From Methylobacterium sp. Leaf108 (GTDB lineage Bacteria > Pseudomonadota > Alphaproteobacteria > Rhizobiales > Beijerinckiaceae), in assembly GCF_001423265.1 (NCBI RefSeq), contig NZ_LMND01000012.1:131501-195500 (forward strand): a stretch of 64,000 nucleotides of DNA, written 5' to 3'. Below are positions 26,169-38,246 of this stretch, in pieces. The translations under genes were made by a program, and so were the position numbers. Numbering within the stretch: position 1 is the stretch's first letter; every line of letters starts with the position of its first letter. The notes under the pieces are model-generated. The model did no database searches and had not been told where the DNA came from. It saw nothing but the letters and a program-made list of their open reading frames with translations.

Positions 26169-27329
26169 ATGACGGTATCCCACCTCTCCCGCCGCGCCGC
26201 CACCGTGGCGCCGTTCCTCGCCATGGACGTCATGAGCGCCGCCGCCGCACGGGAACGGTCGGGCGCGCACGTCGTCCACATGGAGGTCGGCCAGCCCTCG
26301 GGACCGGCCCCGCGGGCGGTGATCGCCGCCGCCCGCGGGGCCCTCGAGAGGGGGCAGCTGCCCTACACCGAGGCCCTCGGCCTGCCGGCCCTGCGCGAGC
26401 GCATCGCCCGGCATTACCGCGACACCCACGGCGTGACGGTGGCGCCCGGGCGCGTCGTCGTGACGACGGGATCCTCGGCGGGCTTCGTCCTCGCCTTTCT
26501 CGCCCTGTTCGACGCCGGCGCACGGGTGGCGGTGCCCGAGCCCGGCTATCCGGCCTATCGCAACATCCTGCGCGCGCTGGACATCGACCCGGTGCCGTTG
26601 CGCCTGCGCGCCGAGAACCGCTTCGCGCCCACCGGTGCCGACGTGCGCGCGCTTCACGCGACGGGCGCGCTCTCGGGACTCCTGGTGATGAGCCCGGCCA
26701 ACCCGACCGGCACGGTGATCGCCCCCGACAGGCTGGCCGAACTCGGCCGGACCGCGCGGGACCTCGGCATCCCCTTCATCTCCGACGAGATCTACCACGG
26801 CCTGTCCTACGGCCTTCCCACCGACACCGCGCTGCGGAGCGAACCGGACGCGGTGATCATCAACTCGTTCTCGAAGACCTGGTCGATGACCGGCTGGCGC
26901 ATCGGCTGGATGGTGGTGCCCGAGGCGCTGGTCCGGCCGGTCGAGCGCTTGGCGCAGAACCTCTTCATCTCGCCGCCCTACCTGTCGCAGGTGGCGGCAA
27001 CGGCCGCCTTCGACGCGCACGAGGAGGTCGAGGCGACCCGCGCCGGCTACGCGGCCAACCGCAGCCTGCTCCTCGACGCCCTGCCGGGGCTCGGCCTCGG
27101 CCGCATCCATCCGGCCGACGGCGCCTTCTACCTCTACGCCGACGTGTCGCAGCTGGCCGACGACGCCTCCGCCTTCTGCCGACGCATGCTGGCGGAGGCC
27201 GGCGTGGCGGCGACGCCGGGCCTGGATTTCGACCCCGTCGAGGGCGGGCATCACGTCCGCTTCTCGTTCGCCGGGTCGCGGGACGATTGCGAGGAAGCGG
27301 TGCGCCGGCTGCGGGCCTGGCTGGCCTGA
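26169..27329 (+). CDS. PLP-dependent class I/II aminotransferase
   Basis: A 386-residue fold-type I enzyme. MSPANPTGTVI carries the substrate-binding Asn, and FISDEIYHGLSYG carries the Asp and Tyr that contact the cofactor. NSFSKTWSMTGWRIGWMV holds the PLP lysine at 236. Arg of HHVRFSFAG near the C terminus binds the substrate carboxylate. It resembles aspartate/aromatic or branched-chain type transaminases; the amino donor cannot be settled. The ATG at 26169 is chosen because the upstream extension is low-complexity. The next gene follows after three bases, so they form an operon. Confidence 0.9.
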   Translation: MTVSHLSRRAATVAPFLAMDVMSAAAARERSGAHVVHMEVGQPSGPAPRAVIAAARGALERGQLPYTEALGLPALRERIARHYRDTHGVTVAPGRVVVTTGSSAGFVLAFLALFDAGARVAVPEPGYPAYRNILRALDIDPVPLRLRAENRFAPTGADVRALHATGALSGLLVMSPANPTGTVIAPDRLAELGRTARDLGIPFISDEIYHGLSYGLPTDTALRSEPDAVIINSFSKTWSMTGWRIGWMVVPEALVRPVERLAQNLFISPPYLSQVAATAAFDAHEEVEATRAGYAANRSLLLDALPGLGLGRIHPADGAFYLYADVSQLADDASAFCRRMLAEAGVAATPGLDFDPVEGGHHVRFSFAGSRDDCEEAVRRLRAWLA

Positions 27330-27332
27330 ACG

Positions 27333-28037
27333 ATGGCGTGGATCGCGGGCGCGGACGGGTTCAAGAGCCGGTGGTGCGTGGTGCTGCAGGATCTCGACAC
27401 CGGTGAACTGCGCGTCCGTATCGTGCCGACCTTCGCCGGCTTGCTCGATCTGGCCGAGCGCCCCTCGGTCGTCGCCGTCGATATCCCCATCGGCCTGCCG
27501 GAGGTCACGCTTGCCGGCGGCCGGGCCTGCGATGCGGCCGCGCGGCGGCGGCTCGGCCGGAGAGGCGCCAGCGTGTTCTCGGCTGTCGGACGCATCGCCC
27601 TGGCGGGCGCGAACCGGGCCGAGGCCGATGCCTTGAACCGGGCGCACGGTGGGATCGGCGTCGGCGCCCAGGCCTGGGGCCTCGCCGACAAGCTCAGGCA
27701 GGCCAATGCGGCGATGACGCCGGAACGCCAGGACACGGTCCGGGAGGTCCATCCCGAGGTCTCGTTCTGGGCGATGAACGGCCGCACGCCGATGGCTGAC
27801 GGCAAGAAGTCGGCGGCAGGCGCCCTCGCACGGACGGATGCGCTCGCGGCATCCGGCTTTCCCGAAGCCTTCGTGCGTCGTGCGCCCAGCGCGAGGCCAC
27901 GCATCGGCCCGGACGATTTCCTGGATGCCTGTGCCGCCCTGTGGAGCGCCCGCCGGATCGCCGCCGGCAGCGCCGAACGCCTGCCGGCGGCGGAGGACCG
28001 CGACGCGCGCGGTCTCGATCAGGCGATCTGGTTCTGA
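27333..28037 (+). CDS. DUF429 family protein (predicted RNase H-like fold)
   Basis: A 234-residue protein. It shows the DUF429 pattern: GADGFKSRWCVVL at the start, AVDIPIGLPE near residue 50, REVHPEVSFWAMNG near 133, then GPDDFLDACAALWSARR near 195. The conserved acidic residues in these motifs led others to predict a nuclease-like fold, with no established function. It is co-transcribed with the aminotransferase (three-base gap). Confidence 0.85.
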   Translation: MAWIAGADGFKSRWCVVLQDLDTGELRVRIVPTFAGLLDLAERPSVVAVDIPIGLPEVTLAGGRACDAAARRRLGRRGASVFSAVGRIALAGANRAEADALNRAHGGIGVGAQAWGLADKLRQANAAMTPERQDTVREVHPEVSFWAMNGRTPMADGKKSAAGALARTDALAASGFPEAFVRRAPSARPRIGPDDFLDACAALWSARRIAAGSAERLPAAEDRDARGLDQAIWF

Positions 28038-28134
28038 AGAGCCGGCGTCCGCTCACGCGATCCGCCGGCCCCTTCCTTCGCGCATCGGATGGCTGCGAAA
28101 GCCGGCAACCACCTTCCGGTCCGATGCGATCGGC

Positions 28135-29115
28135 TTACCGAAACAGGTTCAGGAGGCCGCCGGGCTCGGCGTAGATGCCGGGCGCGGCGGTGGAGGTCTG
28201 GAAGGTGATCGAGCCGATCACCGCCTCGCCGCACCACTTCGAGGTGCCGCCGTTGGTCAACTGGCGGAAGTCGCCCGTGAGCGCCGCGCACTGGCGCTTG
28301 TCGAGGTCGGTGTCGTGGTAGCGCACGTCGAGGGTGATGTTCTTGTAGGTGTAGGACAGGCCGACGTTGCCGTAGAGGTAGCTCGGCAGGTTGAACGACG
28401 GGAAACGGCCCGGCGCGGTGCTGCCGAAGGCGCCTGTGGCCGAACTCTTGGCGCTGCCGAGGAAGAAATAGCCGACTTCGCTGGAGAGCGAGAAGCCGCC
28501 GGCATAGGCCTCGGGCAGGAACGGGAACAGGGTGGCCGGCAGCAGGTAGGCGGCGGTGCCGGAGGCGTAGGTGCTGTTGGCGTGGGTGCCGAGGAAGTTG
28601 GGCGAAAAGAACACGTTGGCGCCCAGCGTCAACGCATCCGTGGCCGTGTAGAGCACCTTGCCGGCGGCCTCGTAATAATCGGTGTTGGCGGTGGTGAACG
28701 GCGTGATCCCGTCGGCGTTGAACAGGCGCGTCTCGTTCGGATAGAAGTAATATAGGATACCGAGATCGAAGGCGAGCTTGCCGAACGTCGGCCGAATACC
28801 GGCGACGAGATCGAACTCCATGTCCGGCCTGGTCGGCAGGCGGGTCTGGTAGGTGGCGAAACCGGCGTAGGCGAAGTTGTTGAGGAACTGCGCCTCGAAG
28901 AAGGTCTGGTAGCTGCCCTGCAGGTTCGACTGCGACACGCCGCGGAAATTATAGTCGGTCTGGTAGCGCGAGCCGAACGAGAAGCCGATCAGCGGGTCGG
29001 GCGCCTTGGCCTCCACCGGCATCACCTTGGGGGCGGCGAGATCGGCGGCGACCGCCGGGAACGAGAGGCCGAGCCCGCAGAGGGCGGCCAGGGACAGTTT
29101 CGTGACGGTGCGCAT
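28135..29115 (-). CDS. TorF-family putative outer-membrane porin
   Basis: A 326-residue beta-barrel protein with a signal peptide (KLSLAALCGLGLSFPAVAA). FSFGSRYQTDYNFRGVSQSN near residue 45 is the start of the TorF-like family. Alternating hydrophobic strands continue to the C terminus, and the last residues FR end with an aromatic-like outer-membrane signal. It probably forms a channel for small solutes; specificity is unknown. GAGGGG stands nine bases before the ATG at 29115, preferred over a TTG at 29121. Confidence 0.88.
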   Translation of the reverse strand: MRTVTKLSLAALCGLGLSFPAVAADLAAPKVMPVEAKAPDPLIGFSFGSRYQTDYNFRGVSQSNLQGSYQTFFEAQFLNNFAYAGFATYQTRLPTRPDMEFDLVAGIRPTFGKLAFDLGILYYFYPNETRLFNADGITPFTTANTDYYEAAGKVLYTATDALTLGANVFFSPNFLGTHANSTYASGTAAYLLPATLFPFLPEAYAGGFSLSSEVGYFFLGSAKSSATGAFGSTAPGRFPSFNLPSYLYGNVGLSYTYKNITLDVRYHDTDLDKRQCAALTGDFRQLTNGGTSKWCGEAVIGSITFQTSTAAPGIYAEPGGLLNLFR

Positions 29116-29568
29116 ACCCAAGATCCCCTCGCCCGCGTTGGTCGCCGGGCCGTTGTCGGCAGGGCGTCGCCGTCTCCCGCGAACCCGCCGAAGCCGGAAC
29201 GCGATGTCGTGCGATCTCCTGATGAGGGATCAGCGTATCCGTGGGTTCTTAAGCGACAAACCCGACGGGCGGACACATCTGGTGAAATTCAATGCAATCC
29301 GCCCAGCAAACCGCCAAGTCGTTCCGCCGGCCAGAGAATGAAAAGCACTGTTGCCACAATGCCGCATCGATCGTCGTGCCTCCGGGGTGGCAGGAGGTCT
29401 AGGCGAACTCGTCGATGTTCGTGATTCGGGCACCGCAGGCCGATCAGGGGCGCGGACGGGTCCGAGGGACGACAGGCCGAATGGACATCGGCGGATCGCG
29501 CGTCGCATCCGACGCGTTGGACGCCCGGAGCGTGCGTGGGCACGGCCGGCAACAGGGACGGGACCGGG
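29116..29568. other. Gene-free stretch upstream of the porin gene
   Basis: About 453 bases between divergent genes. The porin promoter should be here, possibly in the less GC-rich part 29240-29360. Minus-strand open frames across it give Arg/Pro/Ser-rich products without family features. I see no repeats or strong hairpins. Confidence 0.35.
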
Positions 29569-29940
29569 ATGGAGGCTGAACTCGCGCGGATGGTCAGGCA
29601 GGCGGCGGCGGATGCGCGCCGACGGGCCATGGGCTTTCCCGGATCGACCAGCGGGGACGACCTCCCCTGGGCGGTGACGAAAGCCTTCGACGACAGCGTG
29701 CGCGGCCATGTCGAGCGCGATCCGGGGATCGAGGACGAGCGGGACGGCGTGCTCGTCGCCGCCGTCGATCTCGCCGAGTCGGATCCGGAGGATGGCGACG
29801 AGATGCACCCGATGCTGCGCAAGCTCCTGGATGCCATCGACAGTCTCGAGCGGGTGACGCTGAGCCGGGGCGTCGTCAATCGCAAGGCGGCGGCCGCAGG
29901 CTACGGCACGGCCGGCCAGCGCCTCGCCCCGGCGAACTGA
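29569..29940 (+). CDS. Hypothetical acidic helical protein
   Basis: A 123-residue protein of mostly helical, charged sequence (MEAELARMVRQAAADARRRA, then LAESDPEDGDEMHPMLRKLL). I recognise no family. A GTG at 29536 would add 11 residues; the ATG at 29569 has GGGAC upstream, a weak site. No signal peptide or membrane segment. Confidence 0.5.
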   Translation: MEAELARMVRQAAADARRRAMGFPGSTSGDDLPWAVTKAFDDSVRGHVERDPGIEDERDGVLVAAVDLAESDPEDGDEMHPMLRKLLDAIDSLERVTLSRGVVNRKAAAAGYGTAGQRLAPAN

Positions 29941-30099
29941 GCCGGTTCGGGCTGGCAGGCCGACGCTTCACCCTGCTCGGGTCCATGGTCTGTCGCGGGT
30001 CGTCGACGCGAACCGGCGACCACTCTTGCGACACCGGCTCGGTTTCGCTCCCCGACCCGAAACGGACCGTCGCGAGGGTGCCGGGGCGGGACGGAGCGA

Positions 30100-30639
30100 T
30101 CAGTACTCGATCACGTCTTCCAGGGCGTAGTGCTTCACGGTCTTGCGGTTGGCGATCAGCTCGTCGATCGTCGGCTCGCCCTTCATCGCCCGGGCGATGG
30201 CGAGTTTCGTCGCCTCGTAGTTGGTGCGATAGAGATCCTTGCGGTCGAGGTTCTCGTCGCTGCCGCAACGCTCGTCGAGCCAGATCGTGATGATCATGCA
30301 CAACTCGTCGAGGCCGTCCTTGGGCAGGACGCCCTCGATCACGCAGTCGACGATCGCGTCGCCCGTGGCCGCCTGAACCACGCCGCCGAGAAGCTCGGCG
30401 TATTCGGCGGTGTGGATCGTGACCTTGGTGGTCATCATCGTGGACGGGCGCACGAGCTGGTTGAGGTCGCGCACCACGAACATGCGGGTGTGGCCCTGGA
30501 CCTGTCCGAGCATGCCGGCGAAGGCGTGTCCGACGGGCCCGCGGGTGGAGCCGATCAGCACCTCCGGCATCGCGTCGGTGAATTGACCCTCGGCGGCGAG
30601 CACCGTCGCCTCGCCGGTGCGGAACCAGATCTCGGACAT
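30100..30639 (-). CDS. Formaldehyde-activating enzyme (Fae) family protein
   Basis: A 179-residue Fae homologue. Canonical Fae condenses formaldehyde with tetrahydromethanopterin in the cytoplasm of methylotrophs. Shared features are GEATVLAAEG near residue 9, LIGSTRGPVGHAF at 28-40, TKVTIHTAE at 71-79, IEGVLPKDGLDEL at 101-113 and NYEATKLAIARAMKGEP at 140-156. Where canonical Fae has AHIDLIIG, this protein reads AMPEVLIG, so Met24 replaces the His thought to be catalytic. It therefore resembles the Fae paralogues of Methylobacterium, and activity is uncertain. GAGGAG stands nine bases before the ATG. Confidence 0.88.
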   Translation of the reverse strand: MSEIWFRTGEATVLAAEGQFTDAMPEVLIGSTRGPVGHAFAGMLGQVQGHTRMFVVRDLNQLVRPSTMMTTKVTIHTAEYAELLGGVVQAATGDAIVDCVIEGVLPKDGLDELCMIITIWLDERCGSDENLDRKDLYRTNYEATKLAIARAMKGEPTIDELIANRKTVKHYALEDVIEY

Positions 30640-30810
30640 CGTCAGCCACTCCTCAACGTCCGCGACGGCGGCACGCGCGGGCGCACAAACACCGCCGACG
30701 CACCCGAGGTCAATCGCGCAGGGACCGTTCAAGGGCGATGATCGACAGAACCGCCCGGATCGTCCATTCAGGTCCGGCTTCGGGCGGGATGAGCCGGGGC
30801 GGGAGGCGTC

Positions 30811-31029
30811 ATGACCGGGCCACAGACGGAACGCGACTGGAGCCTGTCGGTGGCGCCGTCGGCGGATGGGGTGCGACTGGCCCTCGACCTGAAGGATCTC
30901 GGCGGCCAGCCGTTCACGGCGATCCTGTCGCTCGACCCCGTCGAGGCCCGCCACCTCGCCCGCGCCCTCCTCGCCGCGGCCGGCGATGCCGCGGAACGGA
31001 CGTTTCCCCGCCCGCCGACGGTGGACTGA
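30811..31029 (+). CDS. Small hypothetical protein with a single EAR-helix module
   Basis: A 72-residue protein with a beta-hairpin part (GVRLALDLKDLGGQPFTAIL) and the helix LDPVEARHLARALLAAA. It is related to both halves of the protein at 21313. A Shine-Dalgarno GGGAGG stands close before the ATG. It is divergent from the Fae homologue across 171 bases and convergent with the lipoprotein gene. Function is unknown. Confidence 0.72.
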   Translation: MTGPQTERDWSLSVAPSADGVRLALDLKDLGGQPFTAILSLDPVEARHLARALLAAAGDAAERTFPRPPTVD

Positions 31030-31035
31030 GCGCCG

Positions 31036-31485
31036 CTACCGGACGCCGACCTGGCTGCGGCCGGGCAGGCGCGGCACGGTGGTGCCGCGCGGCTCGATCG
31101 GCTCGGCGCAGGCGTAGGCGAATTCGGTCTGGAGGTCGGTGAAGACGATCTCGCCGGTGATGCGGCACTGCTCGCGCACGGTCTCGTCGAGGTAGGCCCG
31201 CGCCGCCGCCCGGAACCGCTTGGGACGGCTCGCCTCCGGCGACTCGCCGTCGAGGCCGCAGCCGGCGATCTCGCGCGGCCCGTTGGAGACGATCAGCATG
31301 CGCCGGGCCCGGCGCTGGTCGTAGACCTCGTAGGGGTCGTTGCAGCCGATCGTCACCACCTGCGGCGTCAGGCTGACGTAGGTCTTCGAGATGTAGGCGA
31401 AGCCGGTGCAGCCGCTCACCGCCGAACCGAGCACCAGGACGAGCGGAACCGCCAGCCGCTTCCCCATCACCGACACCCGCCTCAT
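31036..31485 (-). CDS. Putative lipoprotein
   Basis: A 149-residue protein with an n-region MRRVSVMGKR, a hydrophobic stretch LAVPLVLVLGS and lipobox VSGC, so it should be lipidated and anchored in a membrane. The mature part contains four more cysteines (IGC, AGC, EQC, YAC). GGGGA stands nine bases before the ATG at 31485; the ATG at 31467 is an alternative. I do not recognise a family. Confidence 0.75.
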   Translation of the reverse strand: MRRVSVMGKRLAVPLVLVLGSAVSGCTGFAYISKTYVSLTPQVVTIGCNDPYEVYDQRRARRMLIVSNGPREIAGCGLDGESPEASRPKRFRAAARAYLDETVREQCRITGEIVFTDLQTEFAYACAEPIEPRGTTVPRLPGRSQVGVR

Positions 31486-31549
31486 CACACGCGATCCCCG
31501 CCGCATTGGAACGGCCGTGCTTCCCCGGTCAAGCCCGAGCGGGCGGACC

Positions 31550-31951
31550 TTACCCCGCTTCGTCTTCGCAATTCTCCACCGGAAGATCCGGGACGCGCGA
31601 GAATTCGCGGGTGTTGCGCGTGACCACCACCAGGCCGCGCTGCAGGGCCTGGCCGGCGATCAGGACGTCGTAAGGGCCGATCGGCGTCCCGGAGGCGGCG
31701 AGCGCGGCGCGGATTTCCGCGGCTCGCTTGGCGTCGGCCGACGTGAGGTCCAGGATCGGAAAGCGAAGGCGTTCGAACTGCTCGATCGCCCGCTCGGTAC
31801 GGACGGCGCGATAGGCCTCATAGAAAAGCTCATGCGCGACGATGACCGATAGACAGATGTCGCGGGGATCGATCCCCCGGACCGTCTCGGAGACGCGCGG
31901 ATGCGGTTTCAGGAGAGCGATGACGACATTGGTGTCGACGAGGTACTACAC
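31550..31951 (-). pseudogene. vapC: vapC PIN-domain toxin lacking a usable start
   Basis: After GTG at 31951 the next codon is TAG. The frame then continues without interruption for about 130 codons, [14 protein letters not shown] to the TAA at 31550. The PIN-domain acidic residues are kept: Asp in VDTN, Glu in AHELFYEA, Asp in PYDVLIAG, and TRNTREFSRV near the end. No in-frame ATG, GTG or TTG lies downstream before the first catalytic Asp. A functional ribonuclease toxin would need a non-standard start or stop read-through. The body looks undegraded, so the loss is recent, or a base error in the sequence is possible. Confidence 0.75.
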
Positions 31952-32196
31952 TCGAACGCCGTGTCGAGTTCCGGGCGCTCCTGTTGCGGGACGTCTTCCT
32001 CGATCGCCGCAATGACATCGTCATCGATCGGCCCGATGGTTTTCAACCACGCCCATTCGTCCCCGACGAGCGGCTCGAGGATGACGGCGTCGCCCTCGCG
32101 CCGAATCCGCACCGCGGCGGCGTCGAAGCGGAATTCCTTGGGCAGCCGCACCGCCTGGGAGCGGCCGGACCAGAAGACCTTCGCGATATCGCCCAT
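31909..32196 (-). CDS. vapB: VapB antitoxin with C-terminal run-on
   Basis: A 95-residue AbrB/MazE-type antitoxin. The DNA-binding half is [20 protein letters not shown] (residues 5-24); the toxin-binding half follows. The natural end is probably near PELDTAFE at 82, because VapB usually stops at or just within vapC. Here the frame runs on for 13 residues ([13 protein letters not shown]) into the toxin gene. An ideal AGGAGG stands five bases before the ATG. The inverted repeat at 32211-32228 should be its operator. Confidence 0.88.
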   Translation of the reverse strand: MGDIAKVFWSGRSQAVRLPKEFRFDAAAVRIRREGDAVILEPLVGDEWAWLKTIGPIDDDVIAAIEEDVPQQERPELDTAFECSTSSTPMSSSLS

Positions 32197-32210
32197 GGGC
32201 GCCTCCTGCC

Positions 32211-32228
32211 ATGTCTCGCCAGAGACAT
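32211..32228 (-). promoter_or_regulatory. Probable VapB autoregulatory operator
   Basis: A perfect inverted repeat, ATGTCTC-N4-GAGACAT, lies 15-32 bases upstream of the vapB start, in the 58-base gap between metH and vapB. VapB proteins bind such palindromes as VapBC complexes to repress their own promoter. This function is inferred from position and symmetry. Confidence 0.7.
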
Positions 32229-32254
32229 AGCAGGAGAGGCTCGGGCCGTCCGCC

Positions 32255-36007
<3,753 letters not shown>

Positions 36008-36035
36008 GGGGTCTCTCGGATGTCGTGGGATCTCC

Positions 36036-36054
36036 CCTCCCCCGTGTGGGGAGG
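36036..36054. repeat. CCTCCCC/GGGGAGG hairpin between metF and metH
   Basis: The arms CCTCCCC (36036-36042) and GGGGAGG (36048-36054) surround a five-base loop, in the 86-base metF-metH gap. A close relative lies between the two efflux genes at 52210-52231. Both sit inside apparent operons. Confidence 0.65.
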
Positions 36055-36093
36055 AGATGCGCCTTGTTCGTCGAACTCGGGTCTCACGCGACT

Positions 36094-37017
36094 TTAGGCG
36101 GCCGCCTTCTGCACCGCCACCTTCGGTCCCTGCGAACGCAGGCCGAGCAGGTGGCAGATGGCGTAGACGAGGTCGGAACGGTTCATCGAATAGAAGTGGA
36201 AGTCGCTCACGCCGCGGTCGACGAGGTCGAGCACCTGCTCGGCCGCCACCGCGGCCGCCACGAGGCGGCGCGTCTCGACGTCGTCCTCCAGGCCCTCGAA
36301 GCGGGCCGCCAGCCAATACGGCACCGAGGCGCCGGTGCGGCGGGCGAAGTTGGCCGACTGCTTGAAATTCTGCACCGGCAGGATGCCGGGGATGATCGGG
36401 ATGTCGATGCCGGCCGCGCGCACCTTGTCGACATAGCGCAGGTAGATGTCGTTCTCGAAGAAGAACTGGGTGATCGCCTGGTCGGCGCCGGCATCGACCT
36501 TGGCCTTCAACGCGTCGATGTCGGCGTCCAGGGACGAAGCCTCGGGGTGCTTCTCGGGGTAGGCCGAGACCGAGACCTTGAAGTCGCCGATGCGCTTGAT
36601 GCCGGCGACGAGGTCGGAGGTCTGCGCATAGCCGCCCGGATGCGGCCGGTAGGCGGTGCCGATGCCGTCCTGCGGGTCGCCGCGCAGGGCCACGATGTGG
36701 CGCACGCCGGCATCCCAATAGGATTGCACGACGGCGTCGATCTCCTCGCGGCTGGCGTCGACGCAGGTGAGATGGGCGGCGGGCTTCAGGCCCGTCTCCT
36801 TCACCATGCGCGCCACCGTGTTGTGGGTGCGCTCACGGGTGGAGCCGCCCGCGCCGTAGGTCACCGAGACGAACTTCGGCTGCAGCGGAGCGAGGCGCTC
36901 GATCGACGACCACAGGATCTTCTCCATCTCGTCGGTCTTCGGGGGGAAGAACTCGATCGAGACGCGGATCGGCAGGTAGCCGTCGCGGCTGGCGCGGTGC
37001 TGTGAGGCGTTGGGCAT
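36094..37017 (-). CDS. metF: Methylenetetrahydrofolate reductase
   Basis: A 307-residue FAD enzyme that reduces methylene- to methyl-tetrahydrofolate, supplying MetH. Motifs include [17 protein letters not shown] near residue 19, [17 protein letters not shown] near 48, HIVALRGDP near 107, and [15 protein letters not shown] near 180. It lies 55 bases after the ArsR-methyltransferase gene and 86 before metH on the same strand, so the three probably share a transcript. In a methylotroph this step also links one-carbon flux to methionine. Confidence 0.96.
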   Translation of the reverse strand: MPNASQHRASRDGYLPIRVSIEFFPPKTDEMEKILWSSIERLAPLQPKFVSVTYGAGGSTRERTHNTVARMVKETGLKPAAHLTCVDASREEIDAVVQSYWDAGVRHIVALRGDPQDGIGTAYRPHPGGYAQTSDLVAGIKRIGDFKVSVSAYPEKHPEASSLDADIDALKAKVDAGADQAITQFFFENDIYLRYVDKVRAAGIDIPIIPGILPVQNFKQSANFARRTGASVPYWLAARFEGLEDDVETRRLVAAAVAAEQVLDLVDRGVSDFHFYSMNRSDLVYAICHLLGLRSQGPKVAVQKAAA

Positions 37018-37072
37018 CGGTTCGTCCTCTTCGTCGATCGTCGGTCAGGGCCGTCGGCGTCGCTTGAAAAAA

Positions 37073-38101
37073 TCAGGCCGCGGTCAGGGCCAGCTGGTCT
37101 TCGGGCAGAATGTCTTTGGCCAAGATGTCGTCGGGCGAAATGGCGGATCGGGACTCGGCGGCCAGCCAGAGGGTCACCGTCAGGAGGTCGCCGGCCTCAC
37201 CCGAGGGAACGAGGTGGCGAATCGCCACCGATCCGAGCCCGGCGTCGGCCAGCCAACCCGATACCTGTTCGGCGGCAAAACCGAGGCGGCGGTGGGCCTG
37301 CGTCTCGCGCAGGAACTCGTGGTCGTGGGACGCGAAGTCCACCACGAGGAGGCGCCCCCCCGGCGCTACCAGCCGTGCCGCCTCGCGCAGGGCGCGGGTC
37401 GGGTCGTCGAGGTAGTGCAACACCTGATGCACCAGCACGAGGTCGAAGCTACCGCGGCCGAAGGGCGGGGCGTGGATGTCGCCCTGGCGCAGGTCGACCC
37501 GCGACAGGCCGGCACGCTCGAGGTTGGCGCGGGCGACGGACAGCATGGCATGGCTGGAATCGAGGCCCGTGGCGCGCTTGGCGCGCGCCCCCAGCAGCGA
37601 CAGCATGCGGCCCGTGCCGGTGCCGAGGTCGATGAGGCTGTGGATCGGACGCGGCCCCAGCACATCGAGGACGGCTGCCTCCACCACCGCTTCCGCCACA
37701 TGGAGCGAGCGCAGGCGGTCCCATTTGGGCGCGAGGCGGGCGAAGAAGCTCTGGGCGGCCTCGGCGCGCTGGGCGCGCACCGCATCGAGGCGCGCCTTGT
37801 CCTCCGACAGCGGCGGGCTCGCCCGGTCGAGGCCGGAGATCAACGGCTCGATCAGGCCGGCACGGTCCTCGGCCAGGCGAAAGAACGCCCAGGCCCCCTC
37901 CTTGTGGCGCTCGACGAGGCCGGATTCCACCAGGAGCTTGAGATGGCGCGAGATCCGCGGCTGCGACTGGCCGAGGATGTCGGTGAGATCCGTCACTGAA
38001 AGCTCCCCCCCGGTCAGCAGGGCGACGATGCGCAGCCGCGTTTCCTCCGCGGCCGCCCGGAGGGCGCCGAGGGCATCGGCGAACCGGATCGTTCCGGCCA
38101 T
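37073..38101 (-). CDS. ArsR-family regulator fused to a SAM-dependent methyltransferase
   Basis: A 342-residue two-domain protein. The N-terminal winged helix spans about residues 1-85 (AAAEETRLRIVALLTGGELS, then LGQSQPRISRHLKLLVESGL). The C-terminal class I methyltransferase carries LIDLGTGTGRMLSLL near residue 157 and LHYLDDPTRALREAARLV. No metal-binding cysteines are seen, so it is not an arsenic sensor. Fusions of this kind, and the SahR regulators, control methionine-cycle genes and may sense S-adenosyl compounds; this is inferred from the metF-metH neighbours. The ATG at 38101 has GAGAG upstream. An ATG at 38122 lies inside the palindrome and lacks a ribosome site. Confidence 0.9.
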   Translation of the reverse strand: MAGTIRFADALGALRAAAEETRLRIVALLTGGELSVTDLTDILGQSQPRISRHLKLLVESGLVERHKEGAWAFFRLAEDRAGLIEPLISGLDRASPPLSEDKARLDAVRAQRAEAAQSFFARLAPKWDRLRSLHVAEAVVEAAVLDVLGPRPIHSLIDLGTGTGRMLSLLGARAKRATGLDSSHAMLSVARANLERAGLSRVDLRQGDIHAPPFGRGSFDLVLVHQVLHYLDDPTRALREAARLVAPGGRLLVVDFASHDHEFLRETQAHRRLGFAAEQVSGWLADAGLGSVAIRHLVPSGEAGDLLTVTLWLAAESRSAISPDDILAKDILPEDQLALTAA

Positions 38102-38118
38102 GCTCGGGCTCTCATCAG

Positions 38119-38138
38119 ACATAAAGATATCTTTATGT
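38119..38138 (-). promoter_or_regulatory. Perfect 20-bp palindrome, likely operator of the met operon
   Basis: ACATAAAGAT (38119-38128) is followed directly by its reverse complement ATCTTTATGT (38129-38138). It stands 18-37 bases upstream of the regulator's ATG at 38101. It is an AT-rich island in GC-rich DNA, and the size and symmetry suit a dimeric ArsR-type protein. I found no second copy in the window. Confidence 0.8.
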
Positions 38139-38187
38139 TAGTTATGAGCCGGGTGCAAGGGCGTTCCGAGGATCGTCGGCGGGGTGG

Positions 38188-38246
38188 TTTTCTCGGGCAC
38201 CCCGTTCGTTTTCCCCGGCGCCCCGCGTTTCTTGCGGACCCCCGCG
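38188..38246. repeat. Degenerate tandem repeat of 19-21 bases
   Basis: Units start at 38188, 38209 and 38228, each opening TTT and following the pattern TTTCTCGGGCACCCCGCG. A fourth fragment starts at 38247. The first unit shares TTTCTCGGGCA with the reverse complement of the 14495 repeat. It lies in the 226 bases between the met operon operator and homoserine dehydrogenase. Confidence 0.55.

Noticed and set aside
26061..27752. A 563-residue minus-strand frame across the aminotransferase
   Set aside because: Antisense shadow; the plus-strand gene carries the PLP lysine and all active-site motifs.
29941..30099. A minus-strand coding extension downstream of the Fae homologue
   Set aside because: The frame gives Ser/Arg/Pro-rich sequence after a normal stop; I treat it as intergenic.
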